A stretch of DNA of 64,000 nt from Paenibacillus sp. OVF10 (GCA_022836915.1 CP094668.1:5518001-5582000), one strand, 5' to 3'. Positions 1 to 9,093 are shown, counted from the stretch's first letter. Translations and numbers: made by a program. Notes: generated by a model not told the origin, from the letters alone.

Positions 1-53
1 ACAATGTTATAATTATATCCAATGAAGTTCGAACAAAAAGGAGGAGTGTACAT

Positions 54-658
54 ATGGCGTTAGAGCAGTTCTCAAAAGAGGAACGGTTTTCCCTGGATAT
101 TCGAAGAACATTTCTTCTGGGGGCGTATATGAATGAATGGGGGTGCCAGAGCTCAGGATCATTCTTTCGAAGCCAGAAAGAAACATTCATGTAGAAATCT
201 ATTATTTTCCTGCCACAAGTCAATCTGGCATCGCAAGATTCGTGACGGTAGGGTTGTCTCAGGCAACGCGGCCCTCAGGAGAGCTTGTAGCTGCTGAATG
301 GATGCTTGCGCTGCAACCGGATCTTGGCGGAGAAGAGGTGGAGCGTGTCAACACCTACCTGGTCGATCTGATCTCCCATCACATCGAAAATGTGCCGGAT
401 TCAACGGTTCCCCGTGTGATGGAATCAAGCGAATTAGCACCAGCCCGATGGAATGCGACTGCCTTTCTCATTGATGAATTGCGGGGAGAAAAAGAATCCC
501 TTGAACAGATTCAAGTGGGTCATGAAACGATAGCATTACTGTGGGCAGTACCCATCACTTCTTTTGAAGCCAACCTATTGCTCACCAAAGGATTGGATGA
601 ATTTGATGCCTGGATTGAAAGCTCGCAATATTCCATCATCAACCCCTGTCGTCCGTGA
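54..658 (+). CDS. Suppressor-of-fused (SUFU) domain protein, frameshifted in this sequence
   Basis: About 200 residues once the two frames are joined. The ATG at 54 follows a good ribosome site (AAGGAGGAG at 39-47). Its frame gives a 30-residue start and then runs off at a G5 run (139-143); the rest lies in the frame beginning at 137. Adding one G joins them smoothly. The body has the layout of bacterial SUFU proteins: a YYFPA segment, a GLS segment, an AAEWMLALQPD segment, and near the C-terminus the typical ALLWAVPIT followed by a hydrophobic helix. The biochemical role of bacterial SUFU proteins is not settled; several families are linked to toxin immunity. Family call is from remembered pattern, not a search. 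Confidence 0.68.
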
Positions 659-679
659 TGCCCGTTAGGCACAAAAATA

Positions 680-712
680 GAGCCCTGGCTTCCGCCGGGG
701 CTTTGGTATAGA
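680..712 (-). terminator. Hairpin terminator between convergent genes
   Basis: AGCCC-GGC pairs with GCC-GGGCT around a short loop. Read on the minus strand it is followed by CTATTTTTG, so it fits best as terminator of the minus gene at 735-1333; it may also stop the plus gene. Confidence 0.55.
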
Positions 713-734
713 TGACTTTCAAAAGAAATATTCA

Positions 735-1333
735 TCAACCTTCCAGCATTAACAGATGTCCAGACAACTGTTTCAATGCTTCGCGGCAGGCATTTGCCTT
801 TTCCGTATTATTCAGCTGAACAGCCGTATACAGGCGTTCCAGTTCATCGTCCACTTCCATGCGCAACAACATGAGCCTCTCCTCACCTTCACGCGAGAGG
901 AACATTTCTTCCATCTCTTCCGCCGTCGGCGCAGGTTCCTTTTGAAAAATGACACGCTGCTTGAACCCGGACACTTCCACGAGCCGAATCACTTCACCGA
1001 ATAAAATGTTCTCCACGGTCATCTGCTGATCCTTGAACCGCTTCACAACTGCATGCCCGCGTGTATCTCCAATCAGCTTCTCCAGCCACTCTGCAAGCTT
1101 GGCATCCTTAATGATATAATCCCCAGTCATCTTGTAGTTCCCCGTGCGTGTCTGTTGAAAGCGGAGCTTTACCAGCTTGCGGCCGGTCCGGACTGACAGG
1201 ATAAAAAGGATTCGTCCTCGCTCCAATATAGTGAATATCCCTCACGAATAAGGTCTCTGATCAAATTTTGGATATGCCGACGGTTGAACCGCAGCTCCAG
1301 ATTGCAATATTCAACTTCATAACTCTTATTCAC
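735..1333 (-). CDS. Conserved hypothetical protein, frameshifted in this sequence
   Basis: I do not recognise the family. Two overlapping minus frames (one ending at 1169, one reading on to 735) join into one protein of about 199 residues if one base is added to the A5/T5 run at 1203-1207. The start is best placed at a GTG at 1333, just behind GGAGGAG on the minus strand, giving a protein that begins MNKSYEVEYC. It is mixed alpha/beta and charged, without signal peptide or membrane segment; the C-terminal third (EEMEEMF, then a region rich in E, L and R) looks helical. It converges with the SUFU gene. Nothing around it suggests a function. Confidence 0.6.
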
Positions 1334-1532
1334 GGCACTCCTCCATCTGTACCGGATCAACTCCGGCCCTCGTCTTCAATCGCTTCTACTCAATCGGCTT
1401 ACCCTATTTTATACTTCATTTTATGTAAGGGTACTTGGTTATTTGACTATTTTTCACCGAAAGGACCGCCGGATTGCAGCTTTCCGCAGACGCACAGGGC
1501 AAGCCCCGATTATCATGATATAACGGACGCCA

Positions 1533-1577
1533 AAAGGGAGTTCCACAACCATGATGGTTAACGGAACTCCCTTTTCT
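1533..1577 (-). terminator. Long hairpin terminator of the MFS gene
   Basis: AAAAGGGAGTTCC and GGAACTCCCTTTT are fully complementary, with a second inner pairing ACCATGATGGT. The run of T on either strand makes it able to work in both directions; it lies just past the stop of the minus-strand MFS gene. Confidence 0.8.
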
Positions 1578-1582
1578 TTCAC

Positions 1583-2875
1583 TTATTTGGCTGGAGCGGT
1601 GCGAAACGGATTGCGGGATAACACAAAGTGCACAACGGCAAGTCCTGCCATGACGATGGCACTGCCAATGAATGGAGCCGGATGGCTAACGTGGTCCCAC
1701 AGCAGTCCGGAAACAATAGGGCCTACAACCATGCCTGATCCTTGCAATGTAAGGAAGAATCCCCAGATTGCTCCCCGCTCCCCTTTGGGAATCAGTGTGG
1801 CTACAAAAGCATTCCAGGCGGGCAGAATCATGGCATAACTGATGCCCACCAACATGACAACACCAAACACCACCGGAATGGATGTTATGGAGGAGAATGC
1901 GAACAGACTCGCCGCCGCCATCAAAAAACCAACGTTCAGGAACGGTTTCGTGCCAAACCTGTCTACCATTTTACCTACAGGCAGTAAGGCAATAACGGTT
2001 ATTCCACCTCCCGCAATCAGCAACAAACTGTAAAGGTTCGGTGAGATGTGCAGATCTGTGCGTGTATATAGCGTGATTACTGGACTAAGCAAACCAATGA
2101 CAAACGACTGCATAAACAAGGCAGGATACACAAGTGGATTAACATTAAGTGTGCTGCGTACCCGTTGTAGTGTACCCTTCACACTCTTTTGCAGCCGGAT
2201 GAACGGCGTGAGCAGATTCGGTTTGGCTGGATATTTCACATCACTATTCTTCGCTGCTTGCTCGGCATGCTCTCCTTCAACAATGACACGTCCAGGAAGA
2301 ATCATGGCCACCAGAATAACGAGAATGGCACAACCCATCAACACGAGGAATATAGTTCGATAATCATGATGCGTGCGCTCCAGCAACCAGTTCATGCCGA
2401 TTGGTCCAAGGCCTGTACCGCCCAGAGCGGCCATCTCCAGCGCCCCCATTGCTGTACCATTCTTGTTCTGTGGGCCAGACATCGCCGTCACCCCTGTCAT
2501 GGCGCAAGGCCAGAGCGGTGACGTACCAATGCCAAGAATGAGACAGGCCATGGCCAGTCCAAAGGCACTTTTGAGAAAAAGGATCATAATAACAGCGATT
2601 AAGGTACAGATTAGTGCTGTAACCATCGTTGCGCGGAACCCGATCCGTTCTGCTGCCCAGCCGGAAGGCGCCCGGAACAGATTATCTCCCAGATATTGAA
2701 GAGCAAATGCCACACCAATGACGCCTGCAGACAGACCCAGTATATTGTCCATATAGACGGGCAAAACAGCTACCAACAGGGCCCCTTTGATAATTTCAAC
2801 TAGAAAAAGTGTCAGCCACATCGCGATAAAAAATGGTGATCGCAAAATTTTGGCTGGTTTTGTATCGGTTTGCAT
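1583..2875 (-). CDS. Major facilitator superfamily transporter
   Basis: Membrane transporter of about 430 residues with the hydrophobic pattern of a 12-helix MFS permease. The open frame reaches further upstream to 3049, but the start at 2875 (MQTDTKPAK) follows AAAGGGGAA on the minus strand and gives a normal short cytoplasmic lead before the first helix (SPFFIAMWLTLFLVEIIKG). The helix 2-3 loop GWAAERIGFRATM resembles the MFS A-motif, and a second such loop, GKMVDRFGTK, follows the sixth helix. Substrate cannot be told from sequence; drug or metabolite efflux is the usual guess for such stand-alone pumps. It is divergent from speA and has its own terminator. Confidence 0.85.
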   Translation of the reverse strand: MQTDTKPAKILRSPFFIAMWLTLFLVEIIKGALLVAVLPVYMDNILGLSAGVIGVAFALQYLGDNLFRAPSGWAAERIGFRATMVTALICTLIAVIMILFLKSAFGLAMACLILGIGTSPLWPCAMTGVTAMSGPQNKNGTAMGALEMAALGGTGLGPIGMNWLLERTHHDYRTIFLVLMGCAILVILVAMILPGRVIVEGEHAEQAAKNSDVKYPAKPNLLTPFIRLQKSVKGTLQRVRSTLNVNPLVYPALFMQSFVIGLLSPVITLYTRTDLHISPNLYSLLLIAGGGITVIALLPVGKMVDRFGTKPFLNVGFLMAAASLFAFSSITSIPVVFGVVMLVGISYAMILPAWNAFVATLIPKGERGAIWGFFLTLQGSGMVVGPIVSGLLWDHVSHPAPFIGSAIVMAGLAVVHFVLSRNPFRTAPAK

Positions 2876-2978
2876 TCTTTTTCCCCTTTCGCCGTTCAAT
2901 TGCCTATTCCCTATCCTTAGTGTAACCGTGGGGAATGTGTCCAAATCTCGGCAATTCAAAAAATTGTCGATTATACTG

Positions 2979-3006
2979 TTGCATTCGGTTCTTAATTTGC
3001 TATACT
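2979..3006 (+). promoter_or_regulatory. Candidate sigma-A promoter for speA
   Basis: TTGCAT and TATACT are separated by 16 bases, about 45 bases ahead of the speA start. The -10 is near consensus, the -35 weaker. Confidence 0.45.
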
Positions 3007-3051
3007 CATCTTTGTTTACCAATTTTATTAGGAAGGGTTGTGACAGCACTG

Positions 3052-4527
3052 ATGAATCACCACCGTACGCCGCTGTTTACCGCTTTAAAAAATCATGCGG
3101 CACTCAATCCGGTACAGTTTCATATTCCGGGCCATAAAAAAGGATTGGGAGCGGATACCGAATTCCGTGAATTTATTGGCGATAATGCCTTCTCCATAGA
3201 TTTGATTAACATCGCACCGTTGGATGACCTGCATCAGCCAACCGGTGTCATTCAGGAAGCACAGATTTTGGCAGCAGATGCCTTCGGAGCCGATTATACC
3301 TATTTTAGTGTACAAGGCACAAGCAGTGCCATTATGACCATGATTCTGTCTGTATGTTCACCGGGTGACAAAATTATTGTGCCCCGTAATGTGCATAAAT
3401 CGGTTCTGTCCGCCATTATTTTCTCAGGCGCCAAACCCGTATTTGTGTCTCCTTCACAAGATGCCAATCTGGGCATTGACCATGGAGTGACTACACAGTC
3501 TATCCGTCGCGCACTTGAGCGTCATCCTGATGCCAAGGCATTGCTTGTAATTAACCCGACCTATTACGGCGTGGTTACAGATCTTAAAGAAATAGTTGAG
3601 CTGGCACACAGCTATCAAGTCCCTGTCCTCGTTGATGAAGCACATGGCGTACTCATTCATTTCCATGAGGATCTGCCGTTGTCTGCGATGGCAGCAGGTG
3701 CCGATATGGCTGCAACCAGTGTTCACAAGCTTGGTGGCTCCATGACACAGAGTTCCGTACTCAACCTGAACACAAAGAATGGGTTCGTGAATCCACAGCG
3801 TGTACAGACGATCCTGAGTCTGCTCACCTCTACATCAACTTCATACATTTTGCTTGCTTCACTCGATACATCAAGACGTAACCTGGCACTCCACGGTCGT
3901 GAGATTGCACAGAAGGCGATTGAACTAGCTGAGTTTGCCAGACGTTCGATCAACGATATGGATGGCCTGTATTGCTTCGGTAGAGAGTTGCTGGGCACAG
4001 AAGCGACCTTCAACTATGATCCAACCAAAGTAACGATCCATGTTCGCCATCTGGGTATTACAGGGTATGAGACAGAGAACTGGCTGCGTGAACATTACAA
4101 CATCGAGGTTGAACTTAGTGATATGTACAATATTCTGTGTCTCATCACGCCAGGAGATACAGATGATAGCGTGGATATCTTGCTGAACGCTTTGCAGGAT
4201 CTATCCCGTACCTATTATCAAGTTAACCCGGCCCATGAACTGGTGGTAAAAGTTCCTGATATTCCACAGTTGATGCTGACTCCACGTGATGCATTCTACG
4301 GTGATACCGAAGTGATTCCGTTTAAGGAATCCGCAGGACGTATTATCTCGGAATTCATCTATGTCTATCCGCCAGGAATTCCGATCCTGTTACCGGGTGA
4401 GGTTATCACCCAGGAAAACATCGACTACATCATCGATCATGTCGAGGTTGGATTGCCTGTCAAAGGACCCGAAGATCGCAGCGTAACCAACGTTAAAGTG
4501 ATCGTGGAAGCCGATGCCATTTTCTAG
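3052..4527 (+). CDS. speA: Arginine decarboxylase (Orn/Lys/Arg decarboxylase family)
   Basis: PLP enzyme that in Bacillus makes agmatine from arginine, the first step to putrescine and spermidine. The 491-residue length matches Bacillus SpeA, and the N-terminal stretch (TPLFTALKNHAALNPVQFHI then PGHKKG) is nearly the same. The PLP lysine lies in ATSVHKLGGS and the aspartate that binds the pyridine ring in VLVDEAHGV. The upstream open frame extends to 2935, but a real start is either the ATG at 3052 or the in-frame GTG at 3040, both after AGGAAGG. No other polyamine gene (speE, speB) is in the window. Lysine decarboxylase is the main alternative. Confidence 0.9.
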   Translation: MNHHRTPLFTALKNHAALNPVQFHIPGHKKGLGADTEFREFIGDNAFSIDLINIAPLDDLHQPTGVIQEAQILAADAFGADYTYFSVQGTSSAIMTMILSVCSPGDKIIVPRNVHKSVLSAIIFSGAKPVFVSPSQDANLGIDHGVTTQSIRRALERHPDAKALLVINPTYYGVVTDLKEIVELAHSYQVPVLVDEAHGVLIHFHEDLPLSAMAAGADMAATSVHKLGGSMTQSSVLNLNTKNGFVNPQRVQTILSLLTSTSTSYILLASLDTSRRNLALHGREIAQKAIELAEFARRSINDMDGLYCFGRELLGTEATFNYDPTKVTIHVRHLGITGYETENWLREHYNIEVELSDMYNILCLITPGDTDDSVDILLNALQDLSRTYYQVNPAHELVVKVPDIPQLMLTPRDAFYGDTEVIPFKESAGRIISEFIYVYPPGIPILLPGEVITQENIDYIIDHVEVGLPVKGPEDRSVTNVKVIVEADAIF

Positions 4528-4562
4528 AACAACCCCATTTGCGCTGTAAATGGGATGAACTT

Positions 4563-4597
4563 AAAGGACCAAGCCTTAAGCTTGGTCCTTTTTTATT
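4563..4597 (+). terminator. Terminator of speA
   Basis: AAAGGACCAAGC, loop CTTA region, GCTTGGTCCTTTTTT: a perfect stem ending in a T run 35 bases after the speA stop. Confidence 0.9.
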
Positions 4598-4675
4598 TTA
4601 TGGGACAAGCGAGTTTGCATTTTCCCGTCTATTTTGTCGTTCAAATCGGTGGTGTAAATGCTCGTATACCTCTTA

Positions 4676-4716
4676 AAAAACAAACAAAAGGCCCCCTGAG
4701 ATCAAGGAGCCTTCAT
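4676..4716 (-). terminator. Terminator of the DUF1292 gene
   Basis: On the minus strand AAGGCTCC and GGGGGCCTT pair and are followed by TTGTTTGTTTTTT. Confidence 0.75.
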
Positions 4717-4736
4717 GTTATGTTCCAAAAGAATGA

Positions 4737-5054
4737 CTATTCTTGTGATGCAACGAGTTCGTTGTAAGCCGCTTCAACGCGGTTCCACTCTTCTTCGTCT
4801 TCAATATTGTAGAGCACCATTTCCTCGTCTTCTTCTTCCATACGCAGGATGATGCCGTCAGCTTCAGGATTGTTACGTTCCAGCAGGAGCGCATAAACAT
4901 GCTTCTCCACGTCAAACGTCTCCACCAAAACCATCTCCACGTCTTGGCCGTTCTCGTCTGTTAATGTGAGAAGGACTTCTTCATGCTCGTGGTCGTGGTC
5001 GTGGTCTTGCCCGCATCCGCAGCCATCGCCGTGTTCATGTGTGTGATCGCTCAT
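4737..5054 (-). CDS. DUF1292 family protein with His/Cys-rich N-terminus
   Basis: Small acidic protein of about 105 residues. The start at 5054 (MSDHTHEHGDG) follows GCGAGG on the minus strand; the longer open frame has no ribosome site. The first 27 residues are packed with His, Asp, Glu and three Cys (CGCG, then HDHDHEHEE), a likely metal-binding tail. The remainder, from VLLTLTDENGQDVEM to a C-terminal EEEWNRVEAAYNEL, is the DUF1292 fold seen in Bacillus YrzB, usually next to yrrK and yrzL; here it stands alone with its own terminator. Function of DUF1292 is unknown. Confidence 0.82.
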   Translation of the reverse strand: MSDHTHEHGDGCGCGQDHDHDHEHEEVLLTLTDENGQDVEMVLVETFDVEKHVYALLLERNNPEADGIILRMEEEDEEMVLYNIEDEEEWNRVEAAYNELVASQE

Positions 5055-5151
5055 TGAAATACCTCGCTTTATAAATAGAAATTGTGTAACCTTGCATATC
5101 GTAACATGTTCAATGACACAGGTCAATTTAACTCACAGGGTTATTTTCGCT

Positions 5152-5706
5152 TCAATCGTTCAGCGCTGTAATGATTTTCTCCGCTACCAGGACGTAGCTA
5201 CTGTTTGCATTTTCTTTAATATGAAAGCCGACCTGATATTTGCCGGCACGACTGAAATCATACGTAAAATCATATGTGCGGAACCAGAAGTTATCCTTCT
5301 GGGTTGTAAGCTCCTGTGACTGGATATCCTTCACCTGACCGCTTGGATTGGTAATCGTTACTTTCACCGCAGCTACATCTGCTGTTAGACTATCCACTTG
5401 TGAAAATACATTGAATTTCAGCTTACCTACGTTAACGTTGCCAAATACAGTGTCTCCCTTGAAGAGAAAAATATGTACATTCGGTTTGATCACCGTTACT
5501 CTCTTGTTACTGCTGTCCCATTTGACGACGCCTCCGGCTTCTCTTACAGGTACATAGGTCGTTCCATCAATGAGATAACCTCCATCAGCTGCTTCCTTGC
5601 CGTTAATGAGAACACGAATCTTCTCGTTCACCGAATCTGCAAACAATAAAGACCCGCCGAGCAAGGAGAATACCGTGACACAAAGCAATATTCGTTTCCA
5701 TTTCAT
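5152..5706 (-). CDS. Secreted protein with copper amine oxidase N-terminal-like domain
   Basis: About 184 residues. The start at 5706 (MKWKRILLCV) lies behind GGGAGGG and begins a clear signal peptide ending near LLFADS. Next comes a beta domain typical of the copper amine oxidase N-terminal family common in Paenibacillus: IRVLINGKEAADGGYLIDG then TYVPVREA and a VKWD segment. The last 90 residues form a beta-rich domain (VAAVKVTITNPSGQV, YDFSRAGKYQVGFHI) resembling an Ig-like fold. Likely acts outside the cell or at the wall; the name of the domain does not imply oxidase activity. Confidence 0.75.
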   Translation of the reverse strand: MKWKRILLCVTVFSLLGGSLLFADSVNEKIRVLINGKEAADGGYLIDGTTYVPVREAGGVVKWDSSNKRVTVIKPNVHIFLFKGDTVFGNVNVGKLKFNVFSQVDSLTADVAAVKVTITNPSGQVKDIQSQELTTQKDNFWFRTYDFTYDFSRAGKYQVGFHIKENANSSYVLVAEKIITALND

Positions 5707-5837
5707 CCCGTCAATATTCCCTCCCCTGCTGCTAGCTGTTGTACATTTATACTGCAGATTCATCCACAAAGTTGCGCTGTTTTTCATCATTTTTCATTTT
5801 TTATCCAGAATTTTTTCCACCCCTTGGAATGCACAAA

Positions 5838-5868
5838 AAGAGGCGATCCTCATTAAAGGATGCCCCTG
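5838..5868 (-). terminator. Terminator of the 66-residue gene
   Basis: On the minus strand AGGGGCATCC and GGATCGCCTCT pair around TTTAATGA and are followed by TTTTTG. Confidence 0.7.
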
Positions 5869-5905
5869 ATCTATAATTGTTATATATGCGGCATTATACG
5901 AAGAG

Positions 5906-6106
5906 TTATGAAGAAGTATGGCGAGTCAGGATACAGGGAACACCTTTGCCTATAGCCCCTTCGATTCGCATCCGTGCAGCGTAATCCATGCCACGTGTAC
6001 ATGGTGTCTTGCATCTCTCACATACATCCGAAGTGACCAACTTCATGGATACACGAATTTTGTCACTCTTTAATGCGGGAGCTTTCTTTCCTTTTGCTTT
6101 TGCCAT
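5906..6106 (-). CDS. Small conserved hypothetical protein with paired cysteines
   Basis: 66 residues, basic and lysine-rich at the start (MAKAKGKKAPALK), then a motif with C-x2-C-x3-C in VCERCKTPCTRGMDYAARM that could bind zinc, and a fourth Cys further on (VPCILT). I do not recognise a named family. The ATG at 6106 sits behind GGGGAATCC. It has a terminator of its own. Confidence 0.6.
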   Translation of the reverse strand: MAKAKGKKAPALKSDKIRVSMKLVTSDVCERCKTPCTRGMDYAARMRIEGAIGKGVPCILTRHTSS

Positions 6107-6180
6107 CCCGGATTCCCCATTTCCCCAAGTGCTTACTGATGTAATGCATCATATGGGGATTCGCCCGGTTGTGTGTCTAT

Positions 6181-6360
6181 TTAGAAAACGTATTTAAATA
6201 ATAAAAATATGACAAGTAGGATACCTCCGAGAATGAGCCAGTTGCTGATTTCATACCAAATGCTCTTGCCTCCGGACAGGTATTTCTGTTCATTCTCCTG
6301 ATGACGCTGACGGTGGGTATCGGTCTCAGAGCCATGGGGTGGTTTGCTAAAATCCATCAT
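6181..6360 (-). CDS. Small single-pass membrane protein
   Basis: 59 residues, just under usual ORF cutoffs. ATGATG at 6360 follows AAAGGGGAATG on the minus strand. The N-terminal half is polar and His/Gln-rich (THRQRHQENEQKY), the C-terminal 25 residues are one membrane helix (WLILGGILLVIFLLFKYVF), so the protein is probably tail-anchored. No family recognised. Confidence 0.6.
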   Translation of the reverse strand: MMDFSKPPHGSETDTHRQRHQENEQKYLSGGKSIWYEISNWLILGGILLVIFLLFKYVF

Positions 6361-6470
6361 AAGTACATTCCCCTTTCAGCAGTTTTGTATAATCTTAATA
6401 CCATTATAACCCATAATTGAGTATTAAATTGATTTTTCCGTATAAAAAGGGCTGTTTCATACAAATGGTT

Positions 6471-7035
6471 CTATTGGATAGCAGTTAATTCTTCTTCTGT
6501 GACCCATTTGTGATTCTTAACCAAATCTCCCCCTGTTGTCGGGGTATAATCAACCATATATACCGTTATCTCTTCAGCAGAATCAATTGTGGCCTTCGCA
6601 CCCTTCATGCCTTTCATGTGATCAGCGCTCAACACTACCTCAGAACCTGCCGCATACGGTTGTTCCTTATGGTCCTGTATTTCCTCATGGATCACCCATT
6701 TATGATTTTGCACGGGATCTCCGCCTGTTGTTGGTGTATACGTAACTGCATATACCGTAGTTTCATATGCTCCAACGACCTGTGCTCTCGCACCCTTCAT
6801 GCCTGACATGTGGTCGGCACTCATCAGCGCCTGGCTTCCTACTGGGAAGGTAGGGTTGTTTTTCCCGCAGTCCTTCCGGTAGCTCTCCCGATTCAGAATG
6901 GTGCATCTCACCTGCGGCAGCTGTATGACTGTCATCGTTGCTTTCAAAAGTTTGCCGAGTCTCCTTGCCACATCCACTCAAAATCAAACTGCCTGTAATC
7001 AATATAGTCGATAGGGTCAGTAAATATTTTTTCAT
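6471..7035 (-). CDS. YdhK/DUF1541 lipoprotein, frameshifted in this sequence
   Basis: Start at 7035 behind AAAGGAGTG. The first 23 residues are a lipoprotein signal with lipobox LSGC, followed by a His/Ser/Glu-rich spacer (AAAGEMHHSESGE). The frame is lost at a T5 run (6859-6863); one added base gives LPEGLREKNNPTFPVGSQA and two tandem YdhK repeats, each with ADHMxGMKGA and a YTPTTGGD-xV-NHKWV ending. YdhK-type lipoproteins often travel with copper genes in Bacillales, and the site upstream at 7072-7090 resembles a CsoR operator, so a role in the envelope under copper stress is a reasonable inference. Corrected length about 188 residues. Confidence 0.8.
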
Positions 7036-7071
7036 GTTTTGCACTCCTTTAATTCTATTTGTTTCATTCAT

Positions 7072-7090
7072 TATACCCCCTATAGGTATA
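7072..7090 (-). promoter_or_regulatory. CsoR-like copper operator candidate
   Basis: Near-palindrome TATACC-CCCTATA-GGTATA about 40 bases ahead of the YdhK start. It resembles the Bacillus CsoR site type TACCC-N-GGGTA. No csoR, copZ or copA gene is in the window. Confidence 0.45.
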
Positions 7091-7150
7091 TTGTAATCAT
7101 TATTATTGCTTTTTCTGGGCAGACGTATCTTACAACGGAGCAAAATAATA

Positions 7151-7185
7151 CAAAAAAACCTCCGATTTCTCGGAGGCTTCTTTTA
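7151..7185 (-). terminator. Terminator of ohr
   Basis: On the minus strand GCCTCCGA, loop GAAA, TCGGAGG then TTTTTTTG. Confidence 0.85.
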
Positions 7186-7205
7186 ACAACAAAAAGTTTC
7201 AATGA

Positions 7206-7625
7206 TTACGCCAGTTCCACGTTAACATTCACGTTCCCTTTAATTCCTTTGGAATATGGGCAGTAGTCATGGGCAAGTTTCACAAACTTCTGTGCTGTTT
7301 CCTCATCCAGACCGAGAATCTTAACTTCCAAATCGACTTGAAGCTTCACACCGTTGTCCTCAGAGTCCGTCACCAACATTACAGTAGCAGCTACGGTACT
7401 TCTTTCAATTTCAACTTTGTGTTTCTTCAATTGAAACTCCAGTGCGGAGTTAAAACAAGCACTATACCCTGCTGCAAACAACTGCTCCGGATTGGTAGCT
7501 GTCGTCACTTGTCCTCCGAGTTCAGGCGGTGCAGCAACATCCAACATAAACACGTTATCTGGGGATTGTACGATTCCTTGACGTCCGCCTGTATTGATGA
7601 CTGTTGTTTCATATAATGTTTTCAT
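7206..7625 (-). CDS. ohr: Organic hydroperoxide resistance protein (Ohr/OsmC family)
   Basis: Thiol peroxidase that reduces organic peroxides in the cytoplasm. 139 residues from the ATG at 7625 behind AAAGGAG. It carries both active cysteines: one in AAGYSACFNSAL and one in AHDYCPYSKG, plus the arginine-containing GGRQG segment near residue 15, all standard for Ohr rather than OsmC. A near-consensus promoter lies upstream with an OhrR-like operator between -35 and -10, which points to repression by OhrR lifted by peroxides. The ohrR gene itself is not in the window. Confidence 0.92.
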   Translation of the reverse strand: MKTLYETTVINTGGRQGIVQSPDNVFMLDVAAPPELGGQVTTATNPEQLFAAGYSACFNSALEFQLKKHKVEIERSTVAATVMLVTDSEDNGVKLQVDLEVKILGLDEETAQKFVKLAHDYCPYSKGIKGNVNVNVELA

Positions 7626-7698
7626 TTGTGAAAACTCCTTTAGTTGATTAGATTTATTTTGACTACATTTCGATTTCTGTTGTATCGCTAACAATTAC

Positions 7699-7727
7699 AT
7701 TGTACACAATTAAATTGCGTATGTAAA
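7699..7727 (-). promoter_or_regulatory. ohr promoter with OhrR-like operator
   Basis: On the minus strand TTTACA, 17 bases, TACAAT. The palindrome ACAATTAAATTG (read on plus at 7706-7717) lies wholly in the spacer and matches the core of the Bacillus OhrR box. Confidence 0.7.
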
Positions 7728-7882
7728 TAGCTAATATAAAAAAATAATATAGTTTAATGCTGCGTTTAAATGAATAGCGATGAGGAGGATTATAATGTAG
7801 TTATCGGTAGAGGAAATGTATCCTTCCTTAACTTTCATCCATCGGATGACCTAACTCGAACCGTTAAGGAGGAATAACACGT

Positions 7883-9093
7883 TTGGAGAATAATTCATTT
7901 CTAACCCCAGACAAGCTCAAACATAAAGTCAGAGCACTTTCTGAAGTGTTGGCTGTATCAACCAAACTTGGCCTGACTTCATTTGGAGGACCAATCGCTC
8001 ATCTTGGTTACTTTCATGAAGAATATGTTCGCCGTAGAAAGTGGATGGATGAACGAAGCTATGCAGATTTAGTTGCGCTATGTCAATTTTTGCCCGGGCC
8101 TGCCAGCAGTCAAGTCGGGATTGGAATTGGCATCATCCGCGGCGGTTTGCTGGGGGACTGATGGCTTGGCTTGGTTTCACACTTCCTTCTGTCATTGCGT
8201 TAGTTTTGTTTGCTTTCCTTCTGCAAGGATTTGATATCAGCAGTACTGGCTGGATTCACGGTCTGAAAATTGTTGCTGTAGCTATTGTCGCTCAGGCGAT
8301 ATTGGGTATGGGGCAGAAACTAACTCCTGATCGTTACAGGGCAACCATCGCTATCTTTACTGCAGCGGCGACTCTTGTGTGGCCAACTGCGTTCACCCCA
8401 ATCCTTTTTATTGTTATTGCAGGCATGATAGGTATGATCTATTTTAGAAAAATGACAGGGATTAATACAGTAGACTTGTCTGTCCCTGTGAGTCGTAAGT
8501 TGGCAATCATCTGTTTGGCTACGTTCTTTGGAATCCTGGTTCTTCTCCCGTTACTCACACCCTTTGATCGTTCGGGGTGGCTGTTATTCTTTGATAGCTT
8601 CTACCGTTCAGGCTCACTTGTATTTGGTGGAGGGCATGTTGTACTTCCGTTACTGGAACGTGAATTCGTCCCTGCAGGTCTGATGAACAAATCCGACTTT
8701 TTGGCGGGATATGGAGCAGCACAAGCTGTACCTGGACCATTGTTCACCTTTGCCAGTTATTTAGGAGTGATGATGAGTGGGGTTCCAGGTGCTTTGGTTG
8801 CAACGATTGCTATCTTTTTGCCAGCGTTCCTTCTGACCGTAGGAGCATTGCCCTTCTGGAATTCTTTATGTAAAAGTTCAAAAATTCAAGGAGCATTAAT
8901 CGGAATTAATGCAGCCGTTGTAGGTATTTTGTTGGCATCGTTGTACGATCCGCTTTGGACAACTGCGATCCTAACTCCTGTTGATTTTGCACTGGTATGT
9001 ATGTTGTTTCTAATGCTCGTTTTTTGGAAAGTACCACCGTGGATCGTTGTCGCTGCTGGTGCAGCAGGCGGTACAATCATGAACCTTCTCTAA
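7883..9093 (+). CDS. chrA: Chromate transporter family protein (ChrA), frameshifted in this sequence
   Basis: Long-form CHR permease with two homologous halves, about 404 residues once joined. The TTG start follows AAGGAGG. Half one has the family signature SFGGPIAHLGYF and CQFLPGPASSQ; half two has the matching VFGGGHVVLPLLE and AAQAVPGPLFTFASYLG. The frame breaks at a G5 run (8152-8156); adding one G gives RGGLLGGLMAWLGF and a complete protein. It is expected to sit in the membrane and export chromate, though many CHR proteins have not been tested. It stands alone; no chrB or other metal gene is adjacent. Confidence 0.88.

Noticed and set aside
7795..7805. A minimal ATG-TAG start-stop element after GAGGAGG ahead of chrA
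   Set aside because: The real chrA start has its own AAGGAGG at 7866, and nothing else supports a role for an ATG-TAG; chance is likely.
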